DNA from: Flavobacteriaceae bacterium
GTDB lineage: Bacteria > Bacteroidota > Bacteroidia > Flavobacteriales > Flavobacteriaceae
Reading direction: 5' to 3'
NCBI GenBank assembly: GCA_018608765.1
Contig: JABAYY010000052.1
Coordinates: 49,824 to 113,823 of the forward strand
Length of the DNA: 64,000 bases
The notes under the pieces are model-generated. The model was not told where the DNA came from. It searched no databases and saw only the letters and a program-made list of their open reading frames with translations. Below, in pieces: positions 25,869-35,283 of the stretch. Position 1 is the stretch's first letter, and each line of letters starts with the position of its first letter. The position numbers were made by a program, and so were the translations under genes.

Positions 25869-27167
25869 ATGAAACTTATAAAATTAATTATACTATCAAT
25901 TGTTTGTGTTTTTATAGGAAACGCACAACAAACTCCTGCAGATTCACAATCACAGTCAATAGCAATTGTGGGTGGTACGACCCACCTTGGAAATGGAACC
26001 GTCATTCTAAACAGTCTAATCACTTTTGAGAGTGGAATTTTACAAACTGTATCTGAATATAACGGAACAGAAGACCTCTCTGATATGGAAATCATCGATG
26101 CTAAAGAACAGCATATTTATCCAGGTTTTATTGTACCAAACTCAACCCTAGGTCTTGTTGAAATTGATGCCGTCAGAGCTACAGACGACGATTCAGAACT
26201 AGGGACTTGGAATCCACATATTAGAAGTTTAATTGCTTATAATGCCGAATCTAGAGTCGTAGAAAGTATGCGCCCTAATGGGGTACTCTTAGCACAAATC
26301 ACACCAAGAGGTGGACGTCTTTCAGGCACTTCCTCTATTGTACAACTAGATGCTTGGAATTGGGAAGATGCCGTTATTAAAGCTGATGACGGAATTCACT
26401 TAAATTGGCCTAGCACGTTCAGTCGTGGACGTTGGTGGTTGGGTGAAGACCCCGGTTTAAAAAGCAATCCAAAATACAGCAATCAAACTGCTAAAATTGA
26501 AACCTATTTTAATAATGCAAAAGCAAATAAGAAGAGTGCCAAAGCCAAGTTAAATTTGCCTTTAGATGCCATGGGGGGACTTTTCAATCAAACCAAAACA
26601 TTATACATTCATGTGAATGATGAAAAAGGAATCGTAGATGCCGTTGAATTTTCAAAATCACAAGACCTTTTAAAGACTGTTATTGTAGGTGGATACGAAG
26701 CCTACAAAGTCGCACCCTATTTAAAAGAAAACGATATTTCCGTATTGCTTCGACGGGTACATTCACGTCCGAACAGTGACGATCATGATTACGATTTACC
26801 TTTTAAAATGGCACGTCTTTTAGTCGAAGCTGGAGTAACTGTAGGTTTGGAAACGAGCGGAGATATGGAACGTATGAACTCTCGAAACCTTCCCTTTTAT
26901 GCAGGAACTACAGTCGCTTACGGACTCTCAAAAGAACAAGCATTGCAATTGATTACTTTGAACACTGCTAAAATACTTGGCATCGATTCTAGTTATGGTT
27001 CTTTAGAAGTTGGTAAAAGTGCGACCTTATTTATAAGTAGCGGGGATGCTTTGGACATGCGAACTAACAATTTGACGAATGCGTTTATAGACGGTCGTGA
27101 AATAAGTTTAGAAAGCCATCAAACAGAACTATGGAAGAGGTATTCTGAAAAATACGAAAGCAACTAA
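25869..27167 (+). CDS. Exported amidohydrolase-like protein lacking the HxH motif
   Basis: 432 residues with a signal peptide (LIILSIVCVFIGNAQQ). The frame shows the amidohydrolase N-terminal strand region (IIDAKEQHIYPGFIVP), but the expected HxH is replaced by Asn91-Ser-Thr93. The closing part SYGSLEVGKSATLFISSGDALDMRTN is typical. Without the HxH pair it is unlikely to bind metal in the usual way and may be an inactive partner of the upstream enzyme. The two genes lie 11 bases apart in one transcription unit that ends at the terminator at 27187. Confidence 0.85.
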   Translation: MKLIKLIILSIVCVFIGNAQQTPADSQSQSIAIVGGTTHLGNGTVILNSLITFESGILQTVSEYNGTEDLSDMEIIDAKEQHIYPGFIVPNSTLGLVEIDAVRATDDDSELGTWNPHIRSLIAYNAESRVVESMRPNGVLLAQITPRGGRLSGTSSIVQLDAWNWEDAVIKADDGIHLNWPSTFSRGRWWLGEDPGLKSNPKYSNQTAKIETYFNNAKANKKSAKAKLNLPLDAMGGLFNQTKTLYIHVNDEKGIVDAVEFSKSQDLLKTVIVGGYEAYKVAPYLKENDISVLLRRVHSRPNSDDHDYDLPFKMARLLVEAGVTVGLETSGDMERMNSRNLPFYAGTTVAYGLSKEQALQLITLNTAKILGIDSSYGSLEVGKSATLFISSGDALDMRTNNLTNAFIDGREISLESHQTELWKRYSEKYESN

Positions 27168-27186
27168 AATTTTCTCTGTAATAATT

Positions 27187-27217
27187 AAAAGGTTCAAGTT
27201 TCGGCTTGGACTTTTTT
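27187..27217 (+). terminator. Intrinsic terminator after the amidohydrolase pair
   Basis: AAAAGGTTCAAG and CTTGGACTTTT form an 11-12 bp stem with two G-T pairs and a TTTCGG loop, followed by T residues. It overlaps the in-frame TTG at 27206, arguing against that codon as the next gene's start. Confidence 0.7.
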
Positions 27218-27241
27218 GTTTCAGCTAAAAAAATTAAACAC

Positions 27242-27249
27242 TATTTTTG
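27242..27249 (+). promoter_or_regulatory. -7 promoter element for the RNA methyltransferase gene
   Basis: TATTTTTG matches TAnnTTTG and ends 4 bases before the ATG at 27254, with a TTTTG at about 27214-27218 as possible -33 element. It predicts a leaderless message. Confidence 0.6.
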
Positions 27250-27253
27250 TGGC

Positions 27254-28051
27254 ATGGTTAAAACAATAAGCAGTCTTCAAAATCCTTTTATAAAACAACT
27301 GGTTCAGCTCAAAGAAAAGTCGAAACTGAGAAAAAAAACAGGTTTATTTGTCATTGAAGGAAAACGCGAATTATCACTAGCTATCAAAAGCAACTACAGC
27401 ATTGAAACCCTCTATTATTATGCAGATTTATTTTCCGCAGCTGAAGCCGCATCATTAAAAACATATGGGATTGATGTGATTGAAATCACCAAAGCAGTCT
27501 ATGAAAAAGTAGCCCACCGAGAAACTACTGAAGGCGTCATTGCTGTGGCAAAATCAAAAGATTTTGATTTAAATAATTTAGAATTTAAAAACAATACTCC
27601 TTTAATTCTTGTAGCAGAAGCCCCTGAAAAACCGGGGAACATCGGTGCCTTACTTAGAACCGCTGATGCCGCTAATGTGGACGCCATCATCATTTCTAAT
27701 CCACTCACAGATTTATACAATCCGAACATCATCCGATCCAGTGTCGGGGGGGTGTTTACAGTCCAAATAGCGATGGGAACTTCTGAGGAAGTAATCACTT
27801 ATTTAAAATCCAAGAACATCTCCATCCATGCTGCAACACTTCAAGATTCAGTGGTCTATGATTCTATTGATTACAAAAAAGCAACAGCGCTCGTTGTTGG
27901 TACTGAGTCAACAGGGTTGAGTGAACTATGGCGCGAAGCCGCTAACACAAAAATCCGTATTCCAATGCAAGGAAAAATTGATTCAATGAATGTTTCTGTG
28001 GCTGCAGGGATTTTAGTTTTTGAAGCCAAAAGGCAACGAAAGTTTAGCTAA
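27254..28051 (+). CDS. TrmH/SpoU-family RNA 2'-O-methyltransferase
   Basis: 265 residues from the ATG at 27254. The N-terminal substrate-binding domain (SSLQNPFIKQLVQLKEKSKLRKKTGLF, FVIEGKREL) is followed by the knotted SPOUT domain: EAPEKPGNIGALLRTADAANVDA (motif 1), LVVGTESTGLSE (motif 2) and IRIPMQGKIDSMNVSVAAGI (motif 3). Members methylate ribose 2'-OH in tRNA or 23S rRNA; the exact target nucleotide is not deducible. The longer frame from TTG 27206 lies in a terminator and promoter, so I reject it. Confidence 0.93.
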   Translation: MVKTISSLQNPFIKQLVQLKEKSKLRKKTGLFVIEGKRELSLAIKSNYSIETLYYYADLFSAAEAASLKTYGIDVIEITKAVYEKVAHRETTEGVIAVAKSKDFDLNNLEFKNNTPLILVAEAPEKPGNIGALLRTADAANVDAIIISNPLTDLYNPNIIRSSVGGVFTVQIAMGTSEEVITYLKSKNISIHAATLQDSVVYDSIDYKKATALVVGTESTGLSELWREAANTKIRIPMQGKIDSMNVSVAAGILVFEAKRQRKFS

Positions 28052-28140
28052 AAAATACTTTTAAGCATTTGTTAAAACAATTTTTGTAAAAACTAACTTT
28101 AGTTATTGCGTGTTCCGTTTGATTGTAGTAATTTTAAATT

Positions 28141-30357
28141 ATGACAGAAGCCGATATAGCAGAAGAAAACGCAGCGATAGCTAAGGAGTATAAAGAACTT
28201 CTTAAAATCAGCTATAGAACTCTGTCAACTTCCGATAAAAAGTTAATTAGAAAAGCATTTGATGTTGCCGTTGATGCCCATTCAGATCAAAGAAGAAAGT
28301 CAGGAGAAGCCTATATTTTTCATCCCATTGCTGTAGCAAAAATTGTGGCTTCAAAAATTGGGTTGGATGCCACCTCCATTGCAGCTGCACTTTTACACGA
28401 TGTTGTAGAAGATTGTCCACGCTATTCTATTGATGATATTCAACAATTATTTGGAGAAACTGTAGCCCGAATTGTGGATGGATTGACAAAAATATCTTCT
28501 TTAAATAAAGATATGAATGTATCAATGCAGGCTGAGAATTTTAGAAAAATGTTGCTCACACTGCACGATGACATTAGAGTAATTATAATCAAAATTGCCG
28601 ACCGTCTTCACAACATGCAAACTATTCATTCGATGCGGGAGGACAAACAATTAAAAATTGCTTCTGAAACGTTATATATTTATGCGCCTCTTGCGCATAA
28701 AATTGGATTGTACAATATTAAAACAAAGCTAGAAGACTTAGCTTTAAAATATACGGAGCCAGAAGTTTACAATGACATTTTACTAAAACTTGAAGAAAGT
28801 AAAGAAGAACAAGACCTTTATTTAAAAGATATTAGCAAGGTTCTAACCAAGGCTTTAAATAAAGAAAAAATAAAATACACCATAAAAGGGCGTCCAAAAT
28901 CTATTTTTTCGATTCGAAGAAAAATGCAAAATCAGGGGGTAGCTTTTGAAGAGGTCTATGACAAATTTGCGGTACGAATTATTTATAAATCTGATGAAAA
29001 AGATGAAAAATTTATCGCTTGGAAAGTATATTCAATTGTAACGGATCATTTTAGACCAAACCCAACACGCTTAAGAGATTGGATTTCTGCTCCAAAATCA
29101 ACTGGGTATGAAGCCCTACACATTACAGTCATGGGACCAAAAGGTCGTTGGGTAGAAGTTCAGATTCGAAGTGAACGGATGAATGAAATTGCTGAAAAAG
29201 GGTATGCAGCTCATTACAAATATAAAGAAGGTGAAAAAGAGCATGACGAAAATTTAGAAAGCTGGATTGGAAAACTACAGGAAGTTATCGAAAATCCAGA
29301 ATCAAATGCTGTAGAGTTTGTAGAGCAATTTAAGTTAAATCTCTATGCGAAAGAAATATTTGTATTCACTCCGAATGGTGATTTAAAATCGTTACCCAAA
29401 GATGCGACCCCCTTAGATTTTTCATTTAGTATCCATACCGAAATCGGAATGAAAACTAGAGGCGCTAAAGTCAATGGTAAATTAGTTCCTTTAAACCATG
29501 TGTTAAAGAGTGGCGATCAAGTGGATATTATTACTTCTGAAAGTGCAAAACCAACGGTAAACTGGTTAGATTATGTCACTACAACACGCGCAAAAAGTAA
29601 AATAAAGTCCTCTTTAAAAGAAGACAAAAAAATCGTTGCTGTTGAAGGAAAAGAAATATTGAGACGAAAACTCAAACAACTAAAAATCACTTTAAACGAA
29701 CGATCAATTAATGAATTGGTGAATTATTTTAAACTCAATACAAGTTTAGATTTATTTTACCGTGTTGGCATCAGTAGTATTGATAATACGATGCTTAAAA
29801 AGTTTGCTGCTTCAAGAAGTAATGCACTTGTAAGCTATATAAAAAACAAAATTACGCGTCAAAAAGGAATCGCCAAAGAAACGGTTGAAAAAGATGAAAT
29901 CACTTCGAAATACGACATGTTGGTATTTGGTAAGGAAGAAGAAAAACTAAGCTATAAACTTTCGTCCTGCTGCAACCCCATTCCAGGCGATATAGTCTTT
30001 GGGTTTTTAAGCATCAAAGAAGGAATAAAAATTCATAAAAAAGCATGCCCTAATGCCGTGAGTCTTCAATCTAATTATGCATACAGAATTATGTCTGCCA
30101 AATGGATTGATTCCTCTCAACAAGTGTTTAGAGCGGTTATTAAGCTCACAGGAATAGACAAACTCGGATTGGTTAATTCGATTACAAAAGTAGTTTCTGA
30201 AAGTATGAATGTCAACATAAAAAACATAAGTTTTGATTCGGATAGCGGTACATTTAAAGGACAAATTGCCTTAGAAGTCAACAATAATAATTTTGTTGAA
30301 AAACTGATGGAACGACTGCAAAAAATAAATGGTATCGAAAAAGTCTTTAGAGTCTAA
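28141..30357 (+). CDS. RelA/SpoT bifunctional (p)ppGpp synthetase/hydrolase
   Basis: 738 residues with full Rsh architecture. The HD hydrolase domain has FHPIAVAKIV, ALLHDVVED and KIADRLHNMQT, all intact, so hydrolase activity is expected. The synthetase domain shows RPKSIFSIRRKMQ, GYEALHITVMGPKGRWVEVQIR and YAAHYKYKEG. TGS (FVFTPNGDLKSLPKDATPLDFSF, about residues 405-465), a Cys-containing middle segment (SSCCNPIPGD) and a C-terminal ACT domain follow. It controls the stringent response. It is a single gene about 90 bases after the methyltransferase, followed by a Fur-family gene with its own promoter element. Confidence 0.96.
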   Translation: MTEADIAEENAAIAKEYKELLKISYRTLSTSDKKLIRKAFDVAVDAHSDQRRKSGEAYIFHPIAVAKIVASKIGLDATSIAAALLHDVVEDCPRYSIDDIQQLFGETVARIVDGLTKISSLNKDMNVSMQAENFRKMLLTLHDDIRVIIIKIADRLHNMQTIHSMREDKQLKIASETLYIYAPLAHKIGLYNIKTKLEDLALKYTEPEVYNDILLKLEESKEEQDLYLKDISKVLTKALNKEKIKYTIKGRPKSIFSIRRKMQNQGVAFEEVYDKFAVRIIYKSDEKDEKFIAWKVYSIVTDHFRPNPTRLRDWISAPKSTGYEALHITVMGPKGRWVEVQIRSERMNEIAEKGYAAHYKYKEGEKEHDENLESWIGKLQEVIENPESNAVEFVEQFKLNLYAKEIFVFTPNGDLKSLPKDATPLDFSFSIHTEIGMKTRGAKVNGKLVPLNHVLKSGDQVDIITSESAKPTVNWLDYVTTTRAKSKIKSSLKEDKKIVAVEGKEILRRKLKQLKITLNERSINELVNYFKLNTSLDLFYRVGISSIDNTMLKKFAASRSNALVSYIKNKITRQKGIAKETVEKDEITSKYDMLVFGKEEEKLSYKLSSCCNPIPGDIVFGFLSIKEGIKIHKKACPNAVSLQSNYAYRIMSAKWIDSSQQVFRAVIKLTGIDKLGLVNSITKVVSESMNVNIKNISFDSDSGTFKGQIALEVNNNNFVEKLMERLQKINGIEKVFRV

Positions 30358-30366
30358 AAATTAGTT

Positions 30367-30374
30367 TAAATTTG
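30367..30374 (+). promoter_or_regulatory. -7 promoter element for the Fur-family gene
   Basis: TAAATTTG matches TAnnTTTG; the ATG at 30383 is 8 bases downstream. The message leader would be only a few bases long. Confidence 0.5.
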
Positions 30375-30382
30375 ACCCTTAT

Positions 30383-30844
30383 ATGAGTGTAAAAGCTAAA
30401 AATAAAAATCAAGATATCGTAAAAAATGTTTTTACGAAATTTCTCGAAGAAAATGGCCATCGAAAAACCCCTGAACGTTTCGCAATACTTCAGGAAATTT
30501 ATGACAACGATGATCACTTTGATATAGAATCACTCTATATCAAAATGAAAAATAAAAATTATAGGGTCTCCAGAGCAACGCTTTACAACACTATAGAATT
30601 ATTATTGGACTGTGCTTTAGTACGAAAACATCAATTTGGGCAAAATCAAGCGCAATATGAAAAATCGTATTTTGACAAACAACACGACCATGTTATTCTT
30701 ACAGATACTGGGGAAGTCTTTGAGTTTTGTGACCCAAGGATTCAATCCATTCAAAAAACAATAGAAGAAGTATTTGATATCGATATTCAAAAACATTCAC
30801 TCTACTTCTACGGAACAAAAAAAAATACTAAAATTAACGATTAA
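30383..30844 (+). CDS. Fur-family transcriptional regulator lacking the CxxC motif
   Basis: 153 residues. The winged helix is recognisable ([37 protein letters not shown]). The C-terminal dimerisation domain retains QHDHVIL (His101, His103) and FEFCDPRI. The usual ICxxCG structural-zinc motif reads ILTDTG, so both cysteines (expected at about 106 and 109) are missing. It is a metal- or peroxide-responsive repressor by family; whether iron, zinc or peroxide is sensed cannot be decided. purA follows 5 bases after the stop, so the regulator and adenylosuccinate synthetase are co-transcribed. Confidence 0.92.
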   Translation: MSVKAKNKNQDIVKNVFTKFLEENGHRKTPERFAILQEIYDNDDHFDIESLYIKMKNKNYRVSRATLYNTIELLLDCALVRKHQFGQNQAQYEKSYFDKQHDHVILTDTGEVFEFCDPRIQSIQKTIEEVFDIDIQKHSLYFYGTKKNTKIND

Positions 30845-30849
30845 ATAGC

Positions 30850-32121
30850 ATGGCAGTAGATTTACTACTTGGATTACAATGGGGTGACGAAGGCAAAGGG
30901 AAGATTGTGGACGTCTTAACTTCCAATTACAATATTATAGCACGATTTCAGGGAGGACCAAACGCAGGTCATACCCTCGTTTTTAACGGAATGAAACATG
31001 TACTTCACACAATTCCATCTGGAATTTTTCATGAAGACGCTGTTAATTTGGTAGGAAATGGTGTGGTAATCGATCCTGTGATATTTAAAAATGAATTAGA
31101 CAAATTAGCTGCCCAAGACGTCGATTATAGAAAATCTTTAGTGATTTCTCGCAAGGCACATTTGATTTTACCCACACACCGTTTGTTAGATACCGCTTCA
31201 GAAGCGTCTAAAGGTAAAGCCAAAATTGGATCAACTCTTAAAGGGATTGGACCAACATATATGGACAAAACAGGCCGAAATGGTATCCGGGTTGGCGATT
31301 TGGAATTAGACAACTGGAAAGATAAATACAGGGCTTTAGCAAATAAACACGAGTCCATGGTTAATTTTTATAACGTTGACTTAGAATATAATTTAGAAGA
31401 ATTAGAAGCTGAATTTTTTGAAGCGGTTGATGTCCTAAAATCACTTAAGTTCATAGATTCTGAAGAGTACTTACACCAAGCTTTACGAGATCAAAAATCA
31501 ATTTTAGCAGAAGGTGCTCAGGGATCTTTATTAGATATTGATTTTGGAACTTATCCATTTGTAACCTCTTCAAATACAACCGCAGCAGGTGCTTGTACAG
31601 GATTAGGAATTGCTCCGACTTCCATTGGAGAAGTTTTTGGAATTTTCAAAGCATACACTACTCGTGTAGGTTCTGGCCCCTTCCCTACTGAACTGTTTGA
31701 TGAAGACGGTGAAACAATGGGTCGTGTTGGAAATGAATTTGGTGCGACTACAGGACGCTCACGTCGTTGTGGTTGGTTAGATCTAGTAGCCCTCCGCTAT
31801 GCATGTCAAGTAAATGGAGTGACACAACTTATGATGATGAAAGCGGATGTTTTATCTGGATTCAAATCATTAAAAGTATGTACGGCCTACAATTACAAAG
31901 GAAACATCATTCATCATTTTCCATATAATGTAGACCCAGAAAACATCACACCAATTTATACAGACTTTGAAGGTTGGGCAGAAGATTTAACGGAAATGAA
32001 CAATGACTCAACACTTCCAAATTCGTTGAATGCATACATCGATTTTCTTGAGAAAGAATTACAAATTCCAATCAAAGTTGTTTCTGTTGGACCAGATCGA
32101 AAACAAACAATTTTTAGATAA
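30850..32121 (+). CDS. purA: Adenylosuccinate synthetase
   Basis: 423 residues, normal length. The GTP-binding N terminus LLLGLQWGDEGKGKIVDVL, ARFQGGPNAGHTLV, the IGPTYMDKTGRNGIRVGDL segment, AEGAQGSLLDIDFGTYPFVTSS and the C-terminal TTGRSRRCGWLDLVALRYA are diagnostic. It joins IMP and aspartate in the first committed step to AMP. It is the second gene of the fur-purA unit and is followed by a clear terminator. Confidence 0.98.
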   Translation: MAVDLLLGLQWGDEGKGKIVDVLTSNYNIIARFQGGPNAGHTLVFNGMKHVLHTIPSGIFHEDAVNLVGNGVVIDPVIFKNELDKLAAQDVDYRKSLVISRKAHLILPTHRLLDTASEASKGKAKIGSTLKGIGPTYMDKTGRNGIRVGDLELDNWKDKYRALANKHESMVNFYNVDLEYNLEELEAEFFEAVDVLKSLKFIDSEEYLHQALRDQKSILAEGAQGSLLDIDFGTYPFVTSSNTTAAGACTGLGIAPTSIGEVFGIFKAYTTRVGSGPFPTELFDEDGETMGRVGNEFGATTGRSRRCGWLDLVALRYACQVNGVTQLMMMKADVLSGFKSLKVCTAYNYKGNIIHHFPYNVDPENITPIYTDFEGWAEDLTEMNNDSTLPNSLNAYIDFLEKELQIPIKVVSVGPDRKQTIFR

Positions 32122-32127
32122 TAATTT

Positions 32128-32156
32128 AAATCTATCCTATGGGTAGATTTTTTTTT
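32128..32156 (+). terminator. Intrinsic terminator after purA
   Basis: AAATCTATCC and GGGTAGATTT pair over 10 positions (one G-T) around a TAT loop and run into a series of T residues. Confidence 0.85.
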
Positions 32157-32203
32157 AGGACTTAAAATAATCTTAAGATTTATTTAAAGAACTCAATATT
32201 ACC

Positions 32204-32211
32204 TATTTTTG
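32204..32211 (+). promoter_or_regulatory. -7 promoter element for the OstA-like gene
   Basis: TATTTTTG matches TAnnTTTG, 17 bases before the TTG start at 32229. Confidence 0.55.
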
Positions 32212-32228
32212 TAACAAACATTATTACG

Positions 32229-34013
32229 TTGAAACACAAAAGCATTTATTACTTTATATGTATTCTACTTTTTTTAGGATCTATATTACATGCTCAAGAG
32301 CGACGAAGAATCGAGATTGAATATGCTCCCTTCATGACATTTGACGAATCCAAGCCAGATGCAACAATTCTGACAAGAGATAATTCAAAACAAGTACATA
32401 TCAAACATGAAGGTATTGAACTTTGGTGTGATGAAGCCGTATATTATGGGAAGGAAGATTTTATAGAAGCCTACGGAAAAGTTCACGTCAAGCAAGGGGA
32501 TACAATCAATATGACCTCAAAATATGTTGAATACAGCGGAAAAACTCAATTGGCATTCGCAAGCGGTTCAGTCGTACTTGAAGAACCGAGCTCTGTACTC
32601 ACCACTGACACCTTGTATTTTGATAGAGTCAAACAACAAGCTTTTTATAGATGTTCAGGGAAAGTGGTTCGAGACACAACAGGAACGATTACGAGTACCA
32701 TAGGGCGGTATTATATGAAGTCCAAAAAATACCAATTTGTAAACAATGTAAAACTTGTGAATCCAGAATACGTTATTAAATCCAAACAACTGGACTTTTA
32801 TACACTTTCAGGTTTTGCCTTTTTATTTGGCCCCACCACTATCACCAGCGAAACCAGTGTGATCTATTGCGAACGTGGATTTTATAATACCCAAAATGAC
32901 ACAGGATATTTTGTAAAGAAATCTAAAATAAATTACGACGAGCGTGTTGTAGAAGGAGATAGTATTTATTTTGATCGCACCAAAAGTTTTGCATCGGCAA
33001 CCAATAATATTACCATCACGGACACATTAAATAACACCATTGTTAAAAGTCATTATGCTGAAGTTTTTAGGCAAAAAGATTCTGTATTTGTAACTAAACG
33101 TGCATTGGCAATTACACTTCAAGAAAACGACTCTATTTTTGTTCATAGTGATACTTTGATGGTCACTGGGAAACCTGAAAAAAGAATTACTAGAGCCTAT
33201 TATAATGCGAAAATTTATAAATCTGACTTGAGTGGCAAAGCCGATTCTATTCATATGAATCAAGAAACTGGACTGACACAACTTATTAATTTAGATCGCA
33301 ATACCAACAATGACCCATTTTACAAAGTGGAGCATCCCATTTTATGGAATTTAAAAAACCAAATTACGGGGGATTCAATTCATTTAATTTCGAATTCTAA
33401 AACAGAAACCTTAGATTCATTAAAAGTATTTAACAATGCCTTCGTCATCAGTAAGGACAGTTTGGGTGATGGATACAATCAAATATCTGGACAAAAACTA
33501 TTTGGCTTATTTGAAAACAATAGTTTATCAACAATAGACATTATTAAAAATGCTGAAAGCATTTACTACCTCAGAAATGAAGACAATGAGTTGGTAGGAA
33601 TTGATAAATCAAAATCGGGTTCTATTAAAGTATGGATTACTAAAAACACGATTGACGAGATGCGTAAATACAACCAAATTGGAGGAAAAACGCATCCTGA
33701 AGTTGAATTCCCAGATAATGAAAAAATTCTTAAAGGATTTCATTGGCGTGAATCTGAACGTCCCACAAGTGTAGAAGATTTATTTAAAGATGATAAACCG
33801 TTCGTACTCCCTACTATAAAAGGATTAGATGCCTACATCCCTCAAGAAGAGTTTTTTGACTCCAACCTATTAGAACGCGTCGATAAAGCACGTCCAACTC
33901 CAACTAAAAGTTTAGAAACTCCCAAGAAAATAAAAAATAAAGCAGCTAGAAAATTACCTAAGAAATTTTTAAACAAGCCATCAAAGTTTAAAAAACTAAA
34001 AAAGAAAAATTGA
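32229..34013 (+). CDS. OstA/LptA-like periplasmic protein
   Basis: 594 residues from a TTG start, with signal peptide IYYFICILLFLGSILHAQ. The body is a long series of beta-strand repeats such as LWCDEAVYYGKEDFIEAYGKVHV, SKYVEYSGKTQLAFASGSV and EGDSIYFDRTKSFASA, the pattern of OstA/LptA jellyroll domains that carry lipopolysaccharide across the periplasm. The C-terminal ~50 residues are very basic (Lys-rich). It overlaps the aminotransferase gene by 4 bases. kdsD and lptB elsewhere in the window belong to the same general pathway. Its precise role in LPS transport is inferred. Confidence 0.85.
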   Translation: MKHKSIYYFICILLFLGSILHAQERRRIEIEYAPFMTFDESKPDATILTRDNSKQVHIKHEGIELWCDEAVYYGKEDFIEAYGKVHVKQGDTINMTSKYVEYSGKTQLAFASGSVVLEEPSSVLTTDTLYFDRVKQQAFYRCSGKVVRDTTGTITSTIGRYYMKSKKYQFVNNVKLVNPEYVIKSKQLDFYTLSGFAFLFGPTTITSETSVIYCERGFYNTQNDTGYFVKKSKINYDERVVEGDSIYFDRTKSFASATNNITITDTLNNTIVKSHYAEVFRQKDSVFVTKRALAITLQENDSIFVHSDTLMVTGKPEKRITRAYYNAKIYKSDLSGKADSIHMNQETGLTQLINLDRNTNNDPFYKVEHPILWNLKNQITGDSIHLISNSKTETLDSLKVFNNAFVISKDSLGDGYNQISGQKLFGLFENNSLSTIDIIKNAESIYYLRNEDNELVGIDKSKSGSIKVWITKNTIDEMRKYNQIGGKTHPEVEFPDNEKILKGFHWRESERPTSVEDLFKDDKPFVLPTIKGLDAYIPQEEFFDSNLLERVDKARPTPTKSLETPKKIKNKAARKLPKKFLNKPSKFKKLKKKN

Positions 34014-35188
34014 TTACAAACGATTTTTTTAAACACCAAGCACAAACAACACCGCATCCATTAGCGATGGAAATATCTTATGCAGAAGGATCATACATTT
34101 ATGACCAAAATAACAAGCCTTATTTAGATTTTGTTGCTGGGGTTTCTGCTTGTAGTTTGGGACATCGGCATCCAAAGGTTGTCGAAGCGATTAAAAAACA
34201 ACTTGACTCTTATATGCATGTGATGGTATATGGAGAATACATACAATCCCCTGCTGTCCAACTTACCAAATTAATCGCTTCAAAATTACCTCCAAAACTC
34301 GAAAAAACATATTTAACCAATTCAGGCACCGAAGCGATTGATGGTGCTATGAAACTGGCACGACGCTACACAGGAAGATCTGAAATTATAGCTGCCAAAA
34401 ACGCTTATCACGGAAATACGATGGGAGCCTTAAGTATTATGGGATATGAAGAACGGAAACAACCTTTCAGACCTTTAATTCCAGACATACGTTTTATGGA
34501 GTTTAATAATTTATTAGACCTCTCTAAAATTACCACAAAAACTGCTGCGGTTGTTCTGGAAACAATTCAAGGAGGCGCTGGTTTTATAGAGCCTAAGAAC
34601 GGATATCTAACAAAGGTTCAAGAAAAATGCAATCAAGTAGGCGCACTCTTAATATTAGACGAAATTCAACCGGGAATCGGACGTACAGGAACACTCTTTG
34701 GATTTGAGAATTACAACTGTATTCCAGATGTTGTGGTGACTGGAAAAGGTCTTGGAGGCGGCATGCCTATTGGTGCTTTTACAGCTTCAGAGGATATGAT
34801 GGACAGTTTGTCAGACCATCCAAAATTAGGACATATCACCACCTTTGGCGGACACCCCGTTATAGCTGCTGCTGCACTAGCAACTTTAGAAGAAATCACC
34901 ACAAGTAACTTAATTCCAGAAACATTAGTAAAAGAAGCCCTGATCCGAAAACACCTCCAACACCCTCTTATTAAAGAAATAAGAGGAAAAGGTTTGATGC
35001 TCGCTTTAATGGTTGATTCTTCTGAAATAGCAAACAAAATAGTTCTGCAAGCTAAAGAAGATGGATTGATTTTATTTTGGTTACTCTATGAACCAAAAGC
35101 CGTTCGGATTTCACCACCGCTTACGATCTCCAAAGAAGAAATTGAAAAAGGATGTAACATCATCCTGAACATTTTAAATTCCCTTTAA
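34010..35188 (+). CDS. Class III (PLP) aminotransferase, acetylornithine aminotransferase-like
   Basis: 392 residues from a TTG start overlapping the preceding stop. Diagnostic segments are LDFVAGVSACSLGHRHPKVV, YLTNSGTEAIDGAMKLARRYTGR, AYHGNTMGALS, LLILDEIQPGIGRTGTLFGF (PLP-ring Asp), and VVVTGKGLGGGMPIGAF, which holds the Schiff-base lysine. The closest functional group looks like acetylornithine/4-aminobutyrate transaminases, but no arginine-synthesis genes are nearby, so the substrate is open. It is in one unit with the OstA-like gene. Confidence 0.9.
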   Translation: MITNDFFKHQAQTTPHPLAMEISYAEGSYIYDQNNKPYLDFVAGVSACSLGHRHPKVVEAIKKQLDSYMHVMVYGEYIQSPAVQLTKLIASKLPPKLEKTYLTNSGTEAIDGAMKLARRYTGRSEIIAAKNAYHGNTMGALSIMGYEERKQPFRPLIPDIRFMEFNNLLDLSKITTKTAAVVLETIQGGAGFIEPKNGYLTKVQEKCNQVGALLILDEIQPGIGRTGTLFGFENYNCIPDVVVTGKGLGGGMPIGAFTASEDMMDSLSDHPKLGHITTFGGHPVIAAAALATLEEITTSNLIPETLVKEALIRKHLQHPLIKEIRGKGLMLALMVDSSEIANKIVLQAKEDGLILFWLLYEPKAVRISPPLTISKEEIEKGCNIILNILNSL

Positions 35189-35283
35189 ACAAGACTGTTA
35201 ATTAGTTTGTTGAAAACATTCGAGTTTTTTGAGTGTATCAAGCAGATATACCCTTAAATTTATTAGTGTAAAAAAAACTTTTT

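Noticed and set aside
27206..27253. Sixteen-codon upstream extension of the RNA methyltransferase from a TTG
   Set aside because: The TTG falls within a terminator hairpin and the segment contains the -7 promoter element; the family's usual start is the ATG at 27254.
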